Shown: one piece after another, positions 17,390-26,403 of the stretch
Position numbering within the stretch: position 1 is the first letter of the stretch
How the letters are laid out: every line of letters begins with the position of its first letter
Assembly (NCBI RefSeq): GCF_021432065.1
Contig: NZ_CP090365.1
Location: forward strand, 868,001-932,000
Reading direction: 5' to 3'
DNA: 64,000 bases
From: Photobacterium sp. TLY01
GTDB taxonomy: Bacteria > Pseudomonadota > Gammaproteobacteria > Enterobacterales > Vibrionaceae
The notes under the pieces: model-generated
What the model saw: the letters and a program-made list of their open reading frames with translations, nothing else
Databases searched by the model: none
Told to the model about the DNA's origin: nothing
Made by a program: the position numbers and the translations under genes

Positions 17390-18832
17390 ATGCGTAAAAA
17401 AGTGTCTTACTTTGTCCTTCTTCTGATCTTGCTCGGATGTCCCTTTTTAGCCTTTGCCAGTACGGAAAGCATGGGTTTGGATCTGACCCGGACGACCATT
17501 GGCTATATCGCCATTCTGATCTTTGTGGTGGCTTATGGTTTGGTGATGGCAGAAGAGTATCTGCAGCTTCGCAAGTCAAAACCTATGCTGCTGGCAGCAG
17601 GTATCATCTGGATCATGATTGGTTTTGCTTACAAAGAGCAGGGCGCGATCGAGACAGCACATATGGCGCTGGAGCATAACTTACTGGAATACGCCGAGCT
17701 GATGCTGTTCCTGCTGGTGGCAATGACGTACATCAGCGCCATGGAAGAGCGGCGATTGTTTGATGCGCTTCAAGGCTGGATGGTCAGTAAAGGATTTAAC
17801 TTCCGATCGCTGTTCTGGCTGACGGGGTTTCTGGCCTTTTTTATCTCCCCGGTGGCCGACAACCTGACCACAGCGTTACTCATGTGTGCTGTCGTGATGA
17901 AAGTGGGCGGGGAGAATACCCGTTTTATCAATCTTGCCTGTATCAATATCGTAGTCGCTGCCAATGCGGGCGGTGCGTTCAGTCCGTTTGGTGATATCAC
18001 AACACTGATGGTCTGGCAGGCCGGATTGGTCCGGTTCACCCAGTTTTTTGAGCTCTTTGTTCCCGCCCTGGTGAATTATCTGGTGCCTGCGTTGATCATG
18101 TCTTTCTTTGTTCCCCGCACTAAACCTGAAACGATCAGCGAGTATGTGGAATTGAAACGGGGCGCGCGGCGTATTGTGCTCCTGTTTTTGCTGACCATAC
18201 TGACAGCGGTGGCCTTCCATGCGTATCTGCACTTCCCGCCGGTGATGGGGATGATGATGGGGCTGGCTTATCTCTCTTTATTTGGTTTCTTTCTGCAAAA
18301 AACCTTGCCGCGTTCACTGGAGAAAAAACGAGCAATTGCCATGGCCAATAATGACAGCGCGGCGCTGGAGCGTCTTGGCTCTGTGGTGCCCTTTGATGTG
18401 TTCAGACGAATATCGATGGCGGAGTGGGATACCTTGTTGTTTTTCTATGGCGTGGTGATGTGTGTCGGCGGGTTAAGCTTGCTGGGCTATCTGAGTGTGG
18501 CCTCAAATCTGATGTACACACAATGGGATCCTATGTGGGCCAATATCACCGTCGGTGTTCTTTCTGCAGTCATTGATAATATTCCTGTTATGTTTGCTGT
18601 GCTGACGATGAACCCGGATATGTCGATTGGTAACTGGTTGCTGGTGACATTAACCGCCGGAGTTGGCGGCAGTTTGCTGTCGATTGGCTCTGCTGCCGGA
18701 GTCGCTCTGATGGGGGCGGCTCATGGCAAATATACTTTTTTCGGTCACCTCAAGTGGGCACCGGTTATTGCACTGGGGTATGCATTAAGTATTGCGGTAC
18801 ATCTGGTATTAAATACGGCTGAGTTTGGTTAG
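17390..18832 (+). CDS. nhaD: Na+/H+ antiporter NhaD
   Basis: Inner-membrane sodium/proton exchanger of 480 residues in the ion-transporter superfamily. It has a signal-like first segment (residues 1-23) and about twelve further membrane segments. Characteristic features are the buried FFISPVADNLTTALLMCAVV and the repeat-related VLSAVIDNIPVMFAVLTM, each with an acidic residue followed by N in a helix break, as expected of inverted repeats in this fold, and ANAGGAFSPFGDITTLMVW. GGAG in the sequence catggagtagagaatg precedes the ATG. NhaD is typical of marine bacteria and works at alkaline pH. It is a single gene, convergent with ltaE. Confidence 0.94.
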   Translation: MRKKVSYFVLLLILLGCPFLAFASTESMGLDLTRTTIGYIAILIFVVAYGLVMAEEYLQLRKSKPMLLAAGIIWIMIGFAYKEQGAIETAHMALEHNLLEYAELMLFLLVAMTYISAMEERRLFDALQGWMVSKGFNFRSLFWLTGFLAFFISPVADNLTTALLMCAVVMKVGGENTRFINLACINIVVAANAGGAFSPFGDITTLMVWQAGLVRFTQFFELFVPALVNYLVPALIMSFFVPRTKPETISEYVELKRGARRIVLLFLLTILTAVAFHAYLHFPPVMGMMMGLAYLSLFGFFLQKTLPRSLEKKRAIAMANNDSAALERLGSVVPFDVFRRISMAEWDTLLFFYGVVMCVGGLSLLGYLSVASNLMYTQWDPMWANITVGVLSAVIDNIPVMFAVLTMNPDMSIGNWLLVTLTAGVGGSLLSIGSAAGVALMGAAHGKYTFFGHLKWAPVIALGYALSIAVHLVLNTAEFG

Positions 18833-18881
18833 ATCAAACAGGGCACTGACCGATACGGCGACGATCTGATTAAGAAGATTT

Positions 18882-18912
18882 GCCTGCCACCAGTAACACT
18901 TTGGTGGCAGGC
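18882..18912. terminator. Hairpin between nhaD and ltaE
   Basis: Perfect 11-bp arms gcctgccacca and tggtggcaggc with a 9-base loop, in the convergent space and 6 bases after the ltaE stop. T runs are weak on both sides. Confidence 0.65.
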
Positions 18913-18918
18913 TGAGGT

Positions 18919-19965
18919 TTACAGTGCGGATTTCAGCTCTGCAATTAAGCGATCAATATCATCACGGCTGACATCTAAATGGGTAACCAAACGCATTGGG
19001 TTTCCCTGACTCAGGAGAATCCCTTTCTCTTTCAGCGTTGAAAGCAATTGCGCCTGATTAATTCCATTGTCCACTTTAGCGAACAAAATATTGGTTTGTA
19101 CCAATTCGGGCTTAGTGCTGAATCCCGGTACAGTGGTCAGTTGCTCGGCTAAATAACGGGCATTATCATGGTCTACTTTCAGCCGGGCTGTATTTTCCTG
19201 CAGTGCGATTTTACCCGCTGCGGCCAGAATACCGGCCTGGCGCATGCCGCCACCCAGCACTTTGCGCCAGCGTCTGGCTTTTTTAATGAACGCTTGATTG
19301 CCAAGTAACAGCGAGCCCACAGGTGCGCCCAGCCCTTTCGACAGGCAAATCGTGAACGAATCGAAGTATTTGACGATTTCGGTGATATCCACATCCAGCG
19401 CTGCCATCGCGTTGTAAACCCGGGCACCATCTAAGTGCAGCGAGAGGCCGTGTTGATCCACAAAAGTTCTGGCTTCTGCCAGATAAGACAGCGGAAGCAC
19501 CTTGCCGTTAATCGTATTTTCCAGACTGAGCAACCTGGTACGTGCGAAGTGACTGTCGTCCGGCTTAATGGCAGCCGCCAGCTTATCAAAAGGCAGTGTG
19601 CCGTCAGGCAGATTCTCAATTGGCTGCGGCTGAATTGAGCCCAGCACAGCCGCGCCGCCACCTTCAAACTTGTAGTTGTGCGCCTGCTGTCCGCACAGGT
19701 ATTCATCACCACGTTCGCAGTGTGCCATCAGCCCGAGCAAGTTGGCCTGTGTGCCGGAACTACAAAAAAGCGCGGCTTCAAAGCCATGTCGTTCTGCAGC
19801 CCATTGTTCCAGCTCATTGACTGTGGGGTCGTCGCCGTAAACATCGTCCCCAACGGCCGCATTCGCCATGGCCTGACGCATGGCAGGAGAAGGCTGAGTG
19901 ACGGTATCAGAGCGAAAATCAATATAACGGACACTAGAGGGGGGAGCGTATTGGCTTTCTGTCAT
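18919..19965 (-). CDS. ltaE: Low-specificity L-threonine aldolase
   Basis: PLP enzyme splitting L-threonine or L-allo-threonine into glycine and acetaldehyde. The 348-residue protein contains YIDFRSDTVTQPSPAM, VGDDVYGDDPTVNELE, ALFCSSGTQANLLG, the LHLDGARVYNA segment and the PLP lysine K210 in ICLSKGLGAPVGS. The length is slightly above the 333 of E. coli because of a short N-terminal extension before YIDFRSDT. It is another glycine-producing enzyme in this window, though not linked to the gcv genes by operon or by the shared motif. Confidence 0.95.
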   Translation of the reverse strand: MTESQYAPPSSVRYIDFRSDTVTQPSPAMRQAMANAAVGDDVYGDDPTVNELEQWAAERHGFEAALFCSSGTQANLLGLMAHCERGDEYLCGQQAHNYKFEGGGAAVLGSIQPQPIENLPDGTLPFDKLAAAIKPDDSHFARTRLLSLENTINGKVLPLSYLAEARTFVDQHGLSLHLDGARVYNAMAALDVDITEIVKYFDSFTICLSKGLGAPVGSLLLGNQAFIKKARRWRKVLGGGMRQAGILAAAGKIALQENTARLKVDHDNARYLAEQLTTVPGFSTKPELVQTNILFAKVDNGINQAQLLSTLKEKGILLSQGNPMRLVTHLDVSRDDIDRLIAELKSAL

Positions 19966-20179
19966 AGTAGAAATTCCATGTATTAGATGAAGATGGCTGT
20001 CGCCGCCGTGACGAAGAGATTCAATATAGCATGAAAAGTCGATGGGTCAGTGGGTAGCCGACATCAATGAGCCTATCTCTACCATTCGAGTTGCCTTATG
20101 TTCTGAATCAGGCGTCAAAAACGTTTATCAATGATTTAAGGTGCAACATGAAATGCTGCATTCGTCGCCTGGGAAACGA

Positions 20180-21901
20180 TTACCAGGGATATGGCCGTTG
20201 AGTCACGAATTTTCGCATGGATTGTGGGGGAGTACATTCAGGCTCTGCTGATGACGGTTCAAACAGCATCCAATGACGTCGGTGGGCCAGCCCCATATCT
20301 TTTCCTTTGCTCATCACAAAACAACTGACTTTTGCAGAATCCGGGATTAGCACATACCGATCCGGCGCTTCATGTAACCAGGCCCAGGCTCGTCGCTCCT
20401 GTTCGGCTATCGGAGCAAGATAGCTGAAGTGAGTCACGGTTTGTGATGAAAACAGGATATGCTGCTCTTTGAAATTGACCAAGCCTAGCTCAGAATCATG
20501 ACCGACACTGTGGGCAATCTCCGCCATGATCGCCTTTGGCGTGCGGTTTGGGTCCAGTAAATGATATCCCCAACTGGCAAAAATAAGCCAGGTGATTGCG
20601 AGTAACCCTCCCATGGTCAGATAAGCGTTGTGAGTTCGCCGGTACCAGAGTGTCGCCAGCCATATTCCACCTGTGATGCAAAGCATGACACCGGCTTGTA
20701 AAGTCTGTTCTTCAAGCTCGCGAACGGCTTTTTCCAGCCCAGCGATACCTGCAATACCGCCAAAAAACAATACAACGCCAATCAGAGTAAGCACTGTCAT
20801 GATTAGCCAATGGAGCCATCGTTTGTTGTCCAGAAGGTCAACCGCCGGGCTCAGTGCGAGCGCCAGCATAGGTAATGCCGGCAGGACGTAGACACCGCGT
20901 TTTCCTGGGCTAATGCTAAAGAATACAACCACCAGAACGACCCAGCTCAGGAGCACCCAAACAACGGGGTATCGTTTCCAGGAATCGCGTAAGGGCTTCC
21001 AGAATGCAATAACCATAAAGGGGAGTGGAAACCAGAATACCGGGATCACCGACGAAATAAAATAATGCCAGGGTTGCAGATGCCCAAGCGAATTGGCATA
21101 GCGCTCTGCTGTCTGCCTGAACAAAATATTATCCCGGTAAGCCTGAAATTGCGGGTCATCATTGACACCGGTCAGGATAAGGAGAGGGATTAACCAGGCT
21201 GCAATGACGGCTAGCATGACTAAGGGCCCAAACCAGGCTCGCTTAGAAAAAGCCTTTGGAAGGGCGTGACGCTGCGGGAAAAAATAGACGGCCATCGGAA
21301 TAAACATGAGTATGGGTAAAAAACCGACCCCCTTTGTAATAACACCCAGCCCCATCATTGCCCAGGCCAGATGATACAAGCGCCAGTTCGGTGATAGGAA
21401 AAAGTGACGAATCAGGCAATAGCAGGAAACGGTAATCCAGCAGGCCACCATGGCGTCGATTTGGGCATTTTTTGCCTGGATCAAAAACTGCGGTGCCAAT
21501 AACAGCAGGAAAAGAGCGGTTCTTGCGGTTTTGATATCCCACAGCCTGCGAGCTAAATCCCAAACCAGCACCAGAGTCAACAGGCCACAAAAAGCGTTTG
21601 GCAGCAGAAAAGAGATTTTCAGATTGCCTGTCATCCAGTAAAAAAAAGCGATACTCCAAAAGAAGACGGGTGGTTTGTCCGGGTATAGCTCGCCGCCTCG
21701 CATTGGAAAGAACCACTGTCCGGTCGCGACCATTTCCCGGGCAACTTCGGCAAAACGTGGCTCATCGGCTGGCCAGGGCGCCCGCCAGCCAATTCCCCAG
21801 AAGAGCAGGATAATAGCGATTGAAAATAGCAGGATGCTCAGTTTATCCCATGGATATCTTGATTCACTGATCGTATGGGTTTGAACCTGGCTTGATGGCA
21901 T
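20180..21901 (-). CDS. ArnT-like membrane glycosyltransferase (GT83)
   Basis: A 573-residue polytopic membrane protein of the PMT/ArnT superfamily, which moves a sugar from a polyprenyl phosphate to lipid A or another periplasmic acceptor. The first periplasmic loop carries the family signature APWPADEPRFAEVAREMVAT, in which the acidic DE pair is catalytic, and GGELYPDKPPVFFWSIAFFYW. About twelve membrane segments follow, then a soluble C-terminal domain (about 440-573). The start lies inside the 3' end of the VTT gene (38-base overlap), so the two are translationally linked. With the GT2 gene upstream, the operon looks like a lipid-linked sugar pathway; aminoarabinose is not implied, since no arnA/arnB genes are present. 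Confidence 0.87.
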   Translation of the reverse strand: MPSSQVQTHTISESRYPWDKLSILLFSIAIILLFWGIGWRAPWPADEPRFAEVAREMVATGQWFFPMRGGELYPDKPPVFFWSIAFFYWMTGNLKISFLLPNAFCGLLTLVLVWDLARRLWDIKTARTALFLLLLAPQFLIQAKNAQIDAMVACWITVSCYCLIRHFFLSPNWRLYHLAWAMMGLGVITKGVGFLPILMFIPMAVYFFPQRHALPKAFSKRAWFGPLVMLAVIAAWLIPLLILTGVNDDPQFQAYRDNILFRQTAERYANSLGHLQPWHYFISSVIPVFWFPLPFMVIAFWKPLRDSWKRYPVVWVLLSWVVLVVVFFSISPGKRGVYVLPALPMLALALSPAVDLLDNKRWLHWLIMTVLTLIGVVLFFGGIAGIAGLEKAVRELEEQTLQAGVMLCITGGIWLATLWYRRTHNAYLTMGGLLAITWLIFASWGYHLLDPNRTPKAIMAEIAHSVGHDSELGLVNFKEQHILFSSQTVTHFSYLAPIAEQERRAWAWLHEAPDRYVLIPDSAKVSCFVMSKGKDMGLAHRRHWMLFEPSSAEPECTPPQSMRKFVTQRPYPW

Positions 21902-22556
21902 GTGTCGCGTCCCTGGTCGATTTTTCCCGGTTGAAGTACAGATAGATCCCTAAAGCACTGGATAGTGTAAAAAGTAAAATACTGATGGTCATCTGATGAT
22001 GGTCTGACAGACGAACGCCTGAGCCTGCCATCGCAAATACAGCGGTTTGAGGCAAAAAGCCTAGAAGAGAACCGATGACGAAAGCGCTTGTTTTCAGCTT
22101 GCAAGCCCCGGAAAACAAGTTGGTGAAAAGGTTGCTGCCGACAGGGAGCAAACGAATAATGAGAATTTTCTTGGCTGGGTCATGAAGCAAGGATTTCTCG
22201 AACAGACGCAGATACTTTGTAAAGCGCTGCTCAAGTAATAGGCCGATGATATGCCTTGCCAGCAGGAAGCAGCCCATAGATCCAGCCAGCGTCACCAGTA
22301 AAGCGATCACGATGCCAAGTGGTCCACCAAATAAAAAACCAAACAAGAATGCAATGGCCTGACGCGGCCCGCCAGCACCAATGAAAACAATTGCCGATAC
22401 ATAAAGCGACAGCCACTTCAACGGACCCGCATGGTCCAGCCAGTGGGCGATGAGATGATGATCGGTAAATGATGGCATCCAGTCATTGCGAATCAGCAGA
22501 TAAAGAGCCAATAGGCAGGTTAAGATGATTGTCGCTTTGACATACAGCTTATTCAT
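21864..22556 (-). CDS. VTT-domain (TVP38/TMEM64/DedA-like) membrane protein
   Basis: A 230-residue inner-membrane protein. It begins with a membrane anchor (residues 5-24), then the VTT core: VFIGAGGPRQAIAFLFGFLFG, GPLGIVIALLVTLAGSMGCF, LLARHIIG and the re-entrant IIRLLPVGSNLFTNLFSGAC, LKTSAFVIGSLLGFLPQTAV. Related DedA and TVP38 proteins are lipid scramblases or flippases; some recycle undecaprenyl phosphate. Here it lies between a polyprenyl-phosphate glycosyltransferase and an ArnT-like transferase, overlapping both. It may therefore flip the lipid-linked sugar or return the carrier lipid. That role is inferred from context only. Confidence 0.85.
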   Translation of the reverse strand: MNKLYVKATIILTCLLALYLLIRNDWMPSFTDHHLIAHWLDHAGPLKWLSLYVSAIVFIGAGGPRQAIAFLFGFLFGGPLGIVIALLVTLAGSMGCFLLARHIIGLLLEQRFTKYLRLFEKSLLHDPAKKILIIRLLPVGSNLFTNLFSGACKLKTSAFVIGSLLGFLPQTAVFAMAGSGVRLSDHHQMTISILLFTLSSALGIYLYFNREKSTRDATHAIKPGSNPYDQ

Positions 22557-23310
22557 GTGTTGCCCGTTGGCTGATGTTTTCTATTTGTGGGTTTTTACAG
22601 CGGCGACTGAGCCATAACACGCCACACATATCAATGAAGCCGACCCAGGCACGGTTAAGCGCATTGTATTTTGATACACCTCCCCAGCGGCCTCTGTGAT
22701 TGACTGGCACCACATCAATCTGTCCATCTAAGCGGCGGATCAGAGCAGGTAAAAAACGGTGCATATGGTCGAAATATGGCAAAGCAAGGTAAGTGCGACG
22801 AGGAATGAGTTTCAGGCCGCAGCCCGTATCTTTGACGCCATCTTTGAGTACAGCCTGGCGAATGGCGTTTGCAAATCTGGACTGAAATCGCTTCCATTCA
22901 GTGTCTTGTCGGTTTTTCCGGTAGCCTGCAATACAGAAATGCGGATTGTCCTGCTTGGCCGCTGCGTCCATTAACGCCGGAATATCGGCTGGGTCATTTT
23001 GCCCGTCGCCGTCCAGCGTGACTATCCACTCTCCTTTGGCCTGATGGACCGCGGTCAATAAAGCCGTACTTTGTCCAACAGCATGCTGGTGACGAACCAC
23101 GGTTAGCGCCACATCGGGGTGGTTTTGTCCCCATTCATCGCATACAGCATAGGTATGATCAGTGCTGCCATCATCAACAACGATAATCTCGAACTGGCAG
23201 TGATCGCTCAGCACTGATTGAATTTCACTCAGCAACATTGGAAGATTCATTGATTCATCTTTGGCGGGGATTACTGCAGAAACAAGCGGGTAGGTCACCA
23301 CACACATCAC
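22549..23310 (-). CDS. Family 2 glycosyltransferase, polyprenyl-phosphate sugar synthase type
   Basis: A 253-residue cytoplasmic-face glycosyltransferase of the dolichol-phosphate mannose synthase / ArnC type. It has SAVIPAKDESMNLPMLLSE, the nucleotide-binding IIVVDDGSTDHTY, VTLDGDGQNDPADIP with the DxD metal site and DTGCGLKLIPRRTY. It lacks the two C-terminal membrane helices of ArnC, so it is of the soluble DPM1 kind and may rely on its membrane partner. It overlaps the VTT gene by 8 bases and heads the three-gene operon. The likely reaction is transfer of a sugar from a nucleotide sugar to undecaprenyl phosphate; the sugar is unknown. Confidence 0.88.
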   Translation of the reverse strand: MMCVVTYPLVSAVIPAKDESMNLPMLLSEIQSVLSDHCQFEIIVVDDGSTDHTYAVCDEWGQNHPDVALTVVRHQHAVGQSTALLTAVHQAKGEWIVTLDGDGQNDPADIPALMDAAAKQDNPHFCIAGYRKNRQDTEWKRFQSRFANAIRQAVLKDGVKDTGCGLKLIPRRTYLALPYFDHMHRFLPALIRRLDGQIDVVPVNHRGRWGGVSKYNALNRAWVGFIDMCGVLWLSRRCKNPQIENISQRATHE

Positions 23311-23978
23311 TCCATGAAATTTAACAATTTCAGCTCTCCGACCCGGTATGTTGCGAGCCAGCAGAGATGCACCTAAAGCAGAACGTCACTCATAATATCA
23401 GTCTGATTTGACCGTTTTATTATCCCTTTTACGCATTGAGTATCATTTGATATAGCATATAAATCAAATGGATGGGAAAAATGTATTTCGATGATTTGTG
23501 TTTCATCGCAATTTAGAATCATTGATAAAACTACAAATAAGAATGGTTTGCTTTTGGAGGTGTCAGGGATTCATTCGAGCATCAAACTTCACGATTATAT
23601 TTTGAATATAAGGTGATAGTCTCAAAAATGTATCAACCATCGGCGAAAGCAACGACTTCACTCATATGAAGAAACGATGACAGTCGATCATCGAAATGTG
23701 TACAGCAACAAGATGGCGGATGTACCGCTGAGCATTATTTTGAATAAGTAACTGATGCCTGATAACAAAGTATTGAGTGAGCAGAGAATGACTTAAAATA
23801 AGAAGCATATTCAGCCAATTATTGTGATTGATACAATTTGTTCAAATTTGGGCTGTATAAGAAAAAAACATTACTTTTCCTGAAGTTAGGGTGGTGCTTG
23901 CTCGGGGAAAATTTACTCGCGTAGCAGAATCTTTGACTACACTTTTAGTTGCGAGTCAACTGAGTGGAGGAAAGGAGG
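23311..23978. other. AT-rich 668-base non-coding stretch
   Basis: Between the divergent GT2 gene and the small gene at 23979. No open frame of useful length on either strand and visibly poorer in G and C than its neighbours. It contains direct runs such as tttgaataagtaac and gaaaaaaacat but no repeat unit or hairpin I can defend. The part nearest 23310 must hold the promoter of the glycosyltransferase operon. Confidence 0.5.
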
Positions 23979-24281
23979 ATGTTAGCTGAACACCGGCAGT
24001 ACCTGTTACCAGGCGGTAAAGGATACCATTTGGATGTGAAAGTTATACCGACTGGTTTTCTTGAAGTTGAAATCATGGAAGAACACGATAAGTTTTTGGC
24101 CGAGTTTGAAGAACTTTCGTTTCAGTCAAATGGCAAAAAAACTGAGTTAGTTTGTCGAGATCATGTCGGTGGTGAATGTGTACGCTGGCAAGTGGATTTA
24201 GCGAACGATGATGCCCGGGAGCTCGCTAAACTGATCGAACTTGCTGAGGATGAGTTTGAGTTGCTAATGCGTGATCTATGA
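23979..24281 (+). CDS. Small acidic protein of 100 residues, unknown
   Basis: I place the start at the ATG at 23979 because GGAGG ends 8 bases upstream; an in-frame GTG at 23964 lacks a site of its own. The protein (MLAEHRQYLLPGGKGYHLDV...) is acidic, mixed alpha/beta in composition, ends in an acidic helix (LAKLIELAEDEFELLMRDL) and has two cysteines. There is no signal peptide or membrane segment. I do not recognise a family. It is a single gene closed by a terminator with a stable tetraloop. Confidence 0.7.
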   Translation: MLAEHRQYLLPGGKGYHLDVKVIPTGFLEVEIMEEHDKFLAEFEELSFQSNGKKTELVCRDHVGGECVRWQVDLANDDARELAKLIELAEDEFELLMRDL

Positions 24282-24310
24282 CGAATTATCAGCATCGAAT
24301 TCTGCGAAAT

Positions 24311-24335
24311 AAACCCTGCTTCGGCAGGGTTTTTC
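24311..24335 (+). terminator. Terminator with ttcg tetraloop
   Basis: Stem aaaccctgc / gcagggttt with a ttcg loop, then ttt. It ends the 100-residue gene. Confidence 0.92.
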
Positions 24336-24509
24336 GTCTGTTTGCTCTGGTCAACGCAATCGGTTGGGCAATCGTTTCGTTTCATCAACACTCTGTTTCT
24401 GTCAGGCTTTGGCTTGCGGGTTGTTCCGGCGGTATTGAAGGTCTAAAATCCTTGCCACAAGATGCGATTAACGCATCAATCTACGCCCTACCGTATAAAG
24501 AAGAACATC

Positions 24510-25349
24510 ATGAAATTAGAAGCGATTGACTTTACTGCTGATGACGCACAAGCGCGTTTCGTTGAATCACTGCGCGAAACCGGCTTTGGCGTCCTGAAAA
24601 ACCATCCTTTGCAGCAGGAGCTGGTCAGCTCCATCTATGATAACTGGCAAGCATTTTTTGATTCCGAAGAAAAATACGCTTTTCGTTTCAATACCAACAT
24701 GCAAGATGGCTTTTTCCCGCCAGACGTTTCTGAAACGGCGAAAGGCCATAATCAGAAAGATATCAAAGAGTTTTTTCACTATTACCCATGGGGTCAGTGC
24801 CCTGACGCGCTGAAAGATCAATTGCAGGATTATTATGCCCAGGCTAATGCGCTGGCATCGACCTTGCTGTCCTGGGTAGAAAAGCACTCACCGGCCGAGG
24901 TATCAGCCCTGTATTCGCAGTCTTTATCGAGCATGATTGAAAACAGTGACAAAACCTTGCTCCGCGTTTTGCATTATCCGCCTCTGAAGGGTGAGGAAGG
25001 GCTGGGCGCTATCCGCGCCGGTGCGCATGAAGATATTAATCTGCTGACAGTACTGCCAGCTGCCAATGAGCCAGGATTGCAGGTAAAAGCCAAAACAGGT
25101 GAGTGGCTGGATGTACCGTGTGAGTTCGGAAACCTGATCATAAACATTGGCGACATGCTGCAGGAAGCGTCTGGCGGTTACTTCCCGTCAACGACTCACC
25201 GTGTGATTAACCCTGAAGGGGCAGATAAAACGAAATCGCGTATTTCTCTGCCACTTTTCTTGCACCCGAAGCCAGAGGTTGTTCTGTCAGAGCGTCATAC
25301 CGCTGACAGCTACCTGATGGAGCGCCTGAAAGAGCTGGGCCTGATTTAA
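24510..25349 (+). CDS. Fe(II)/2-oxoglutarate-dependent oxygenase, isopenicillin-N-synthase type
   Basis: A 279-residue non-haem iron oxygenase. The DIOX_N domain covers about 1-110 (RFVESLRETGFGVLKNHPL) and the 2OG-Fe(II) domain 140-260. Iron ligands are seen in AGAHEDINLLTVLP (HxD) and THRVINPEG (distal His), and the 2-oxoglutarate-binding arginine in SRISLPLFLHP. I used the ATG at 24510; the open frame continues 16 codons further without a ribosome-binding site. Substrate unknown: bacterial members act on amino acids, small peptides or secondary metabolites, and this one stands alone between two terminators. Confidence 0.87.
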   Translation: MKLEAIDFTADDAQARFVESLRETGFGVLKNHPLQQELVSSIYDNWQAFFDSEEKYAFRFNTNMQDGFFPPDVSETAKGHNQKDIKEFFHYYPWGQCPDALKDQLQDYYAQANALASTLLSWVEKHSPAEVSALYSQSLSSMIENSDKTLLRVLHYPPLKGEEGLGAIRAGAHEDINLLTVLPAANEPGLQVKAKTGEWLDVPCEFGNLIINIGDMLQEASGGYFPSTTHRVINPEGADKTKSRISLPLFLHPKPEVVLSERHTADSYLMERLKELGLI

Positions 25350-25371
25350 TCATTCGATCATCCTAATCAAG

Positions 25372-25402
25372 AAACGCCAGCTCAGTGAGCTGGCGTTTTT
25401 GT
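25372..25402 (+). terminator. Terminator after the oxygenase gene
   Basis: Arms aaacgccagctca and tgagctggcgttt around one base, followed by tttg. Confidence 0.9.
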
Positions 25403-25447
25403 CTGGCATATCAAGGCTGAATCGAATCTTTGATCAGCCAGCTTTCA

Positions 25448-26092
25448 TTACATGGATGTAGGGGCATGGATGTTGGAGTAGTAGGCGGTCATCACCGCGT
25501 AGCGATGCAAAGTTGTATTTGTGTGTAGTCGTTTGAGTGGATGGTGAAGTTGAGTAACACCCTGGCTGAGTTCGAACTGAGTCTGCAGTTGCCCGCTCAG
25601 AGATAATTCACTGGGCAGTAATTTGATGCCGTCCTGCAGGTAACCCTGAATATTTTCCGGCATCTGGCCAAGCCACCAGGAAGGAAGTTGTTTACTGGCT
25701 TTGCTCCGGTCAAACCAATGGTCAGACAATAGCAGTAAGTGGTGATCCCCGCTGGGATTCAGTTGCTTTAAGGTCAGGCCGATAGCCTGAAAAAGAGAAG
25801 AGCGACGCGCCAGATTAGCGCTTTGAAGGCGGTGCGCAATCACCCACAGGGTTGCTTCACTGGTCCGTATCCGAAATACAGGCGGCATCATCACATCATC
25901 GCATTCCACCTGTTCAAGTGTGGCGGCTATCCCTTCCTTTTCCAGCGTCGCCAAAACTCTCCGACACATGAGTCTGCCTAAATGACGATCGCGCATCCCC
26001 CGGTTATGCACCGTAGGATAATGTTGTGTACACAGCTGTAAACAGTCAGCCTGAAATTGTTCGATGCTGACAGCAACTAACTCACTGATCAA
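25448..26092 (-). CDS. Hypothetical protein of 214 residues
   Basis: A long, clean frame that begins MISELVAVSIEQFQADCLQL and ends YYSNIHAPTSM. Soluble, with a run of basic residues early (NRGMRDRHLGRLMCRRVL) and repeated HH and QL pairs; no motif, signal peptide or membrane segment is evident. It is convergent with the oxygenase and alone on its strand. I do not recognise a family. Confidence 0.7.
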   Translation of the reverse strand: MISELVAVSIEQFQADCLQLCTQHYPTVHNRGMRDRHLGRLMCRRVLATLEKEGIAATLEQVECDDVMMPPVFRIRTSEATLWVIAHRLQSANLARRSSLFQAIGLTLKQLNPSGDHHLLLLSDHWFDRSKASKQLPSWWLGQMPENIQGYLQDGIKLLPSELSLSGQLQTQFELSQGVTQLHHPLKRLHTNTTLHRYAVMTAYYSNIHAPTSM

Positions 26093-26403
26093 AATCAGCT
26101 TAACCTCACGTGATCGGACGAGACATTGATAATGGATATACCGCTCTATGATATTGCCAGAGCGCAGAGCAGAAAAGGGTTATGTGCCTGAATAATCTGA
26201 ACCTGTATCAAACTTATGCGTTTAGTTTGAAATGAACTCTGTTTTTAGTCAATGCATGGCTTGAAGGATGGCGATGTGAGGGAAAGCGATTGATCCCTGT
26301 GTCGAATCAGCCCGGGATGTTTTGATAATAGACCGAGCTAAGACGACAGAACCGGTTGCCATGTAACGGCCAGAATCAAATTATCAGGAGATGAAGCCCT
26401 GTG
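26093..26403. other. 311-base spacer between msrQ and the 214-residue gene
   Basis: Both flanking genes are on the minus strand, so this holds the 3' end of the msrPQ transcript and the promoter of the next gene. I see no gene, and no terminator hairpin after msrQ. Confidence 0.35.

Noticed and set aside
20180..23310. A full aminoarabinose (arn) operon
   Set aside because: Only ArnC-like and ArnT-like genes are present. No arnA, arnB, arnD, arnE or arnF, so the sugar is left open.
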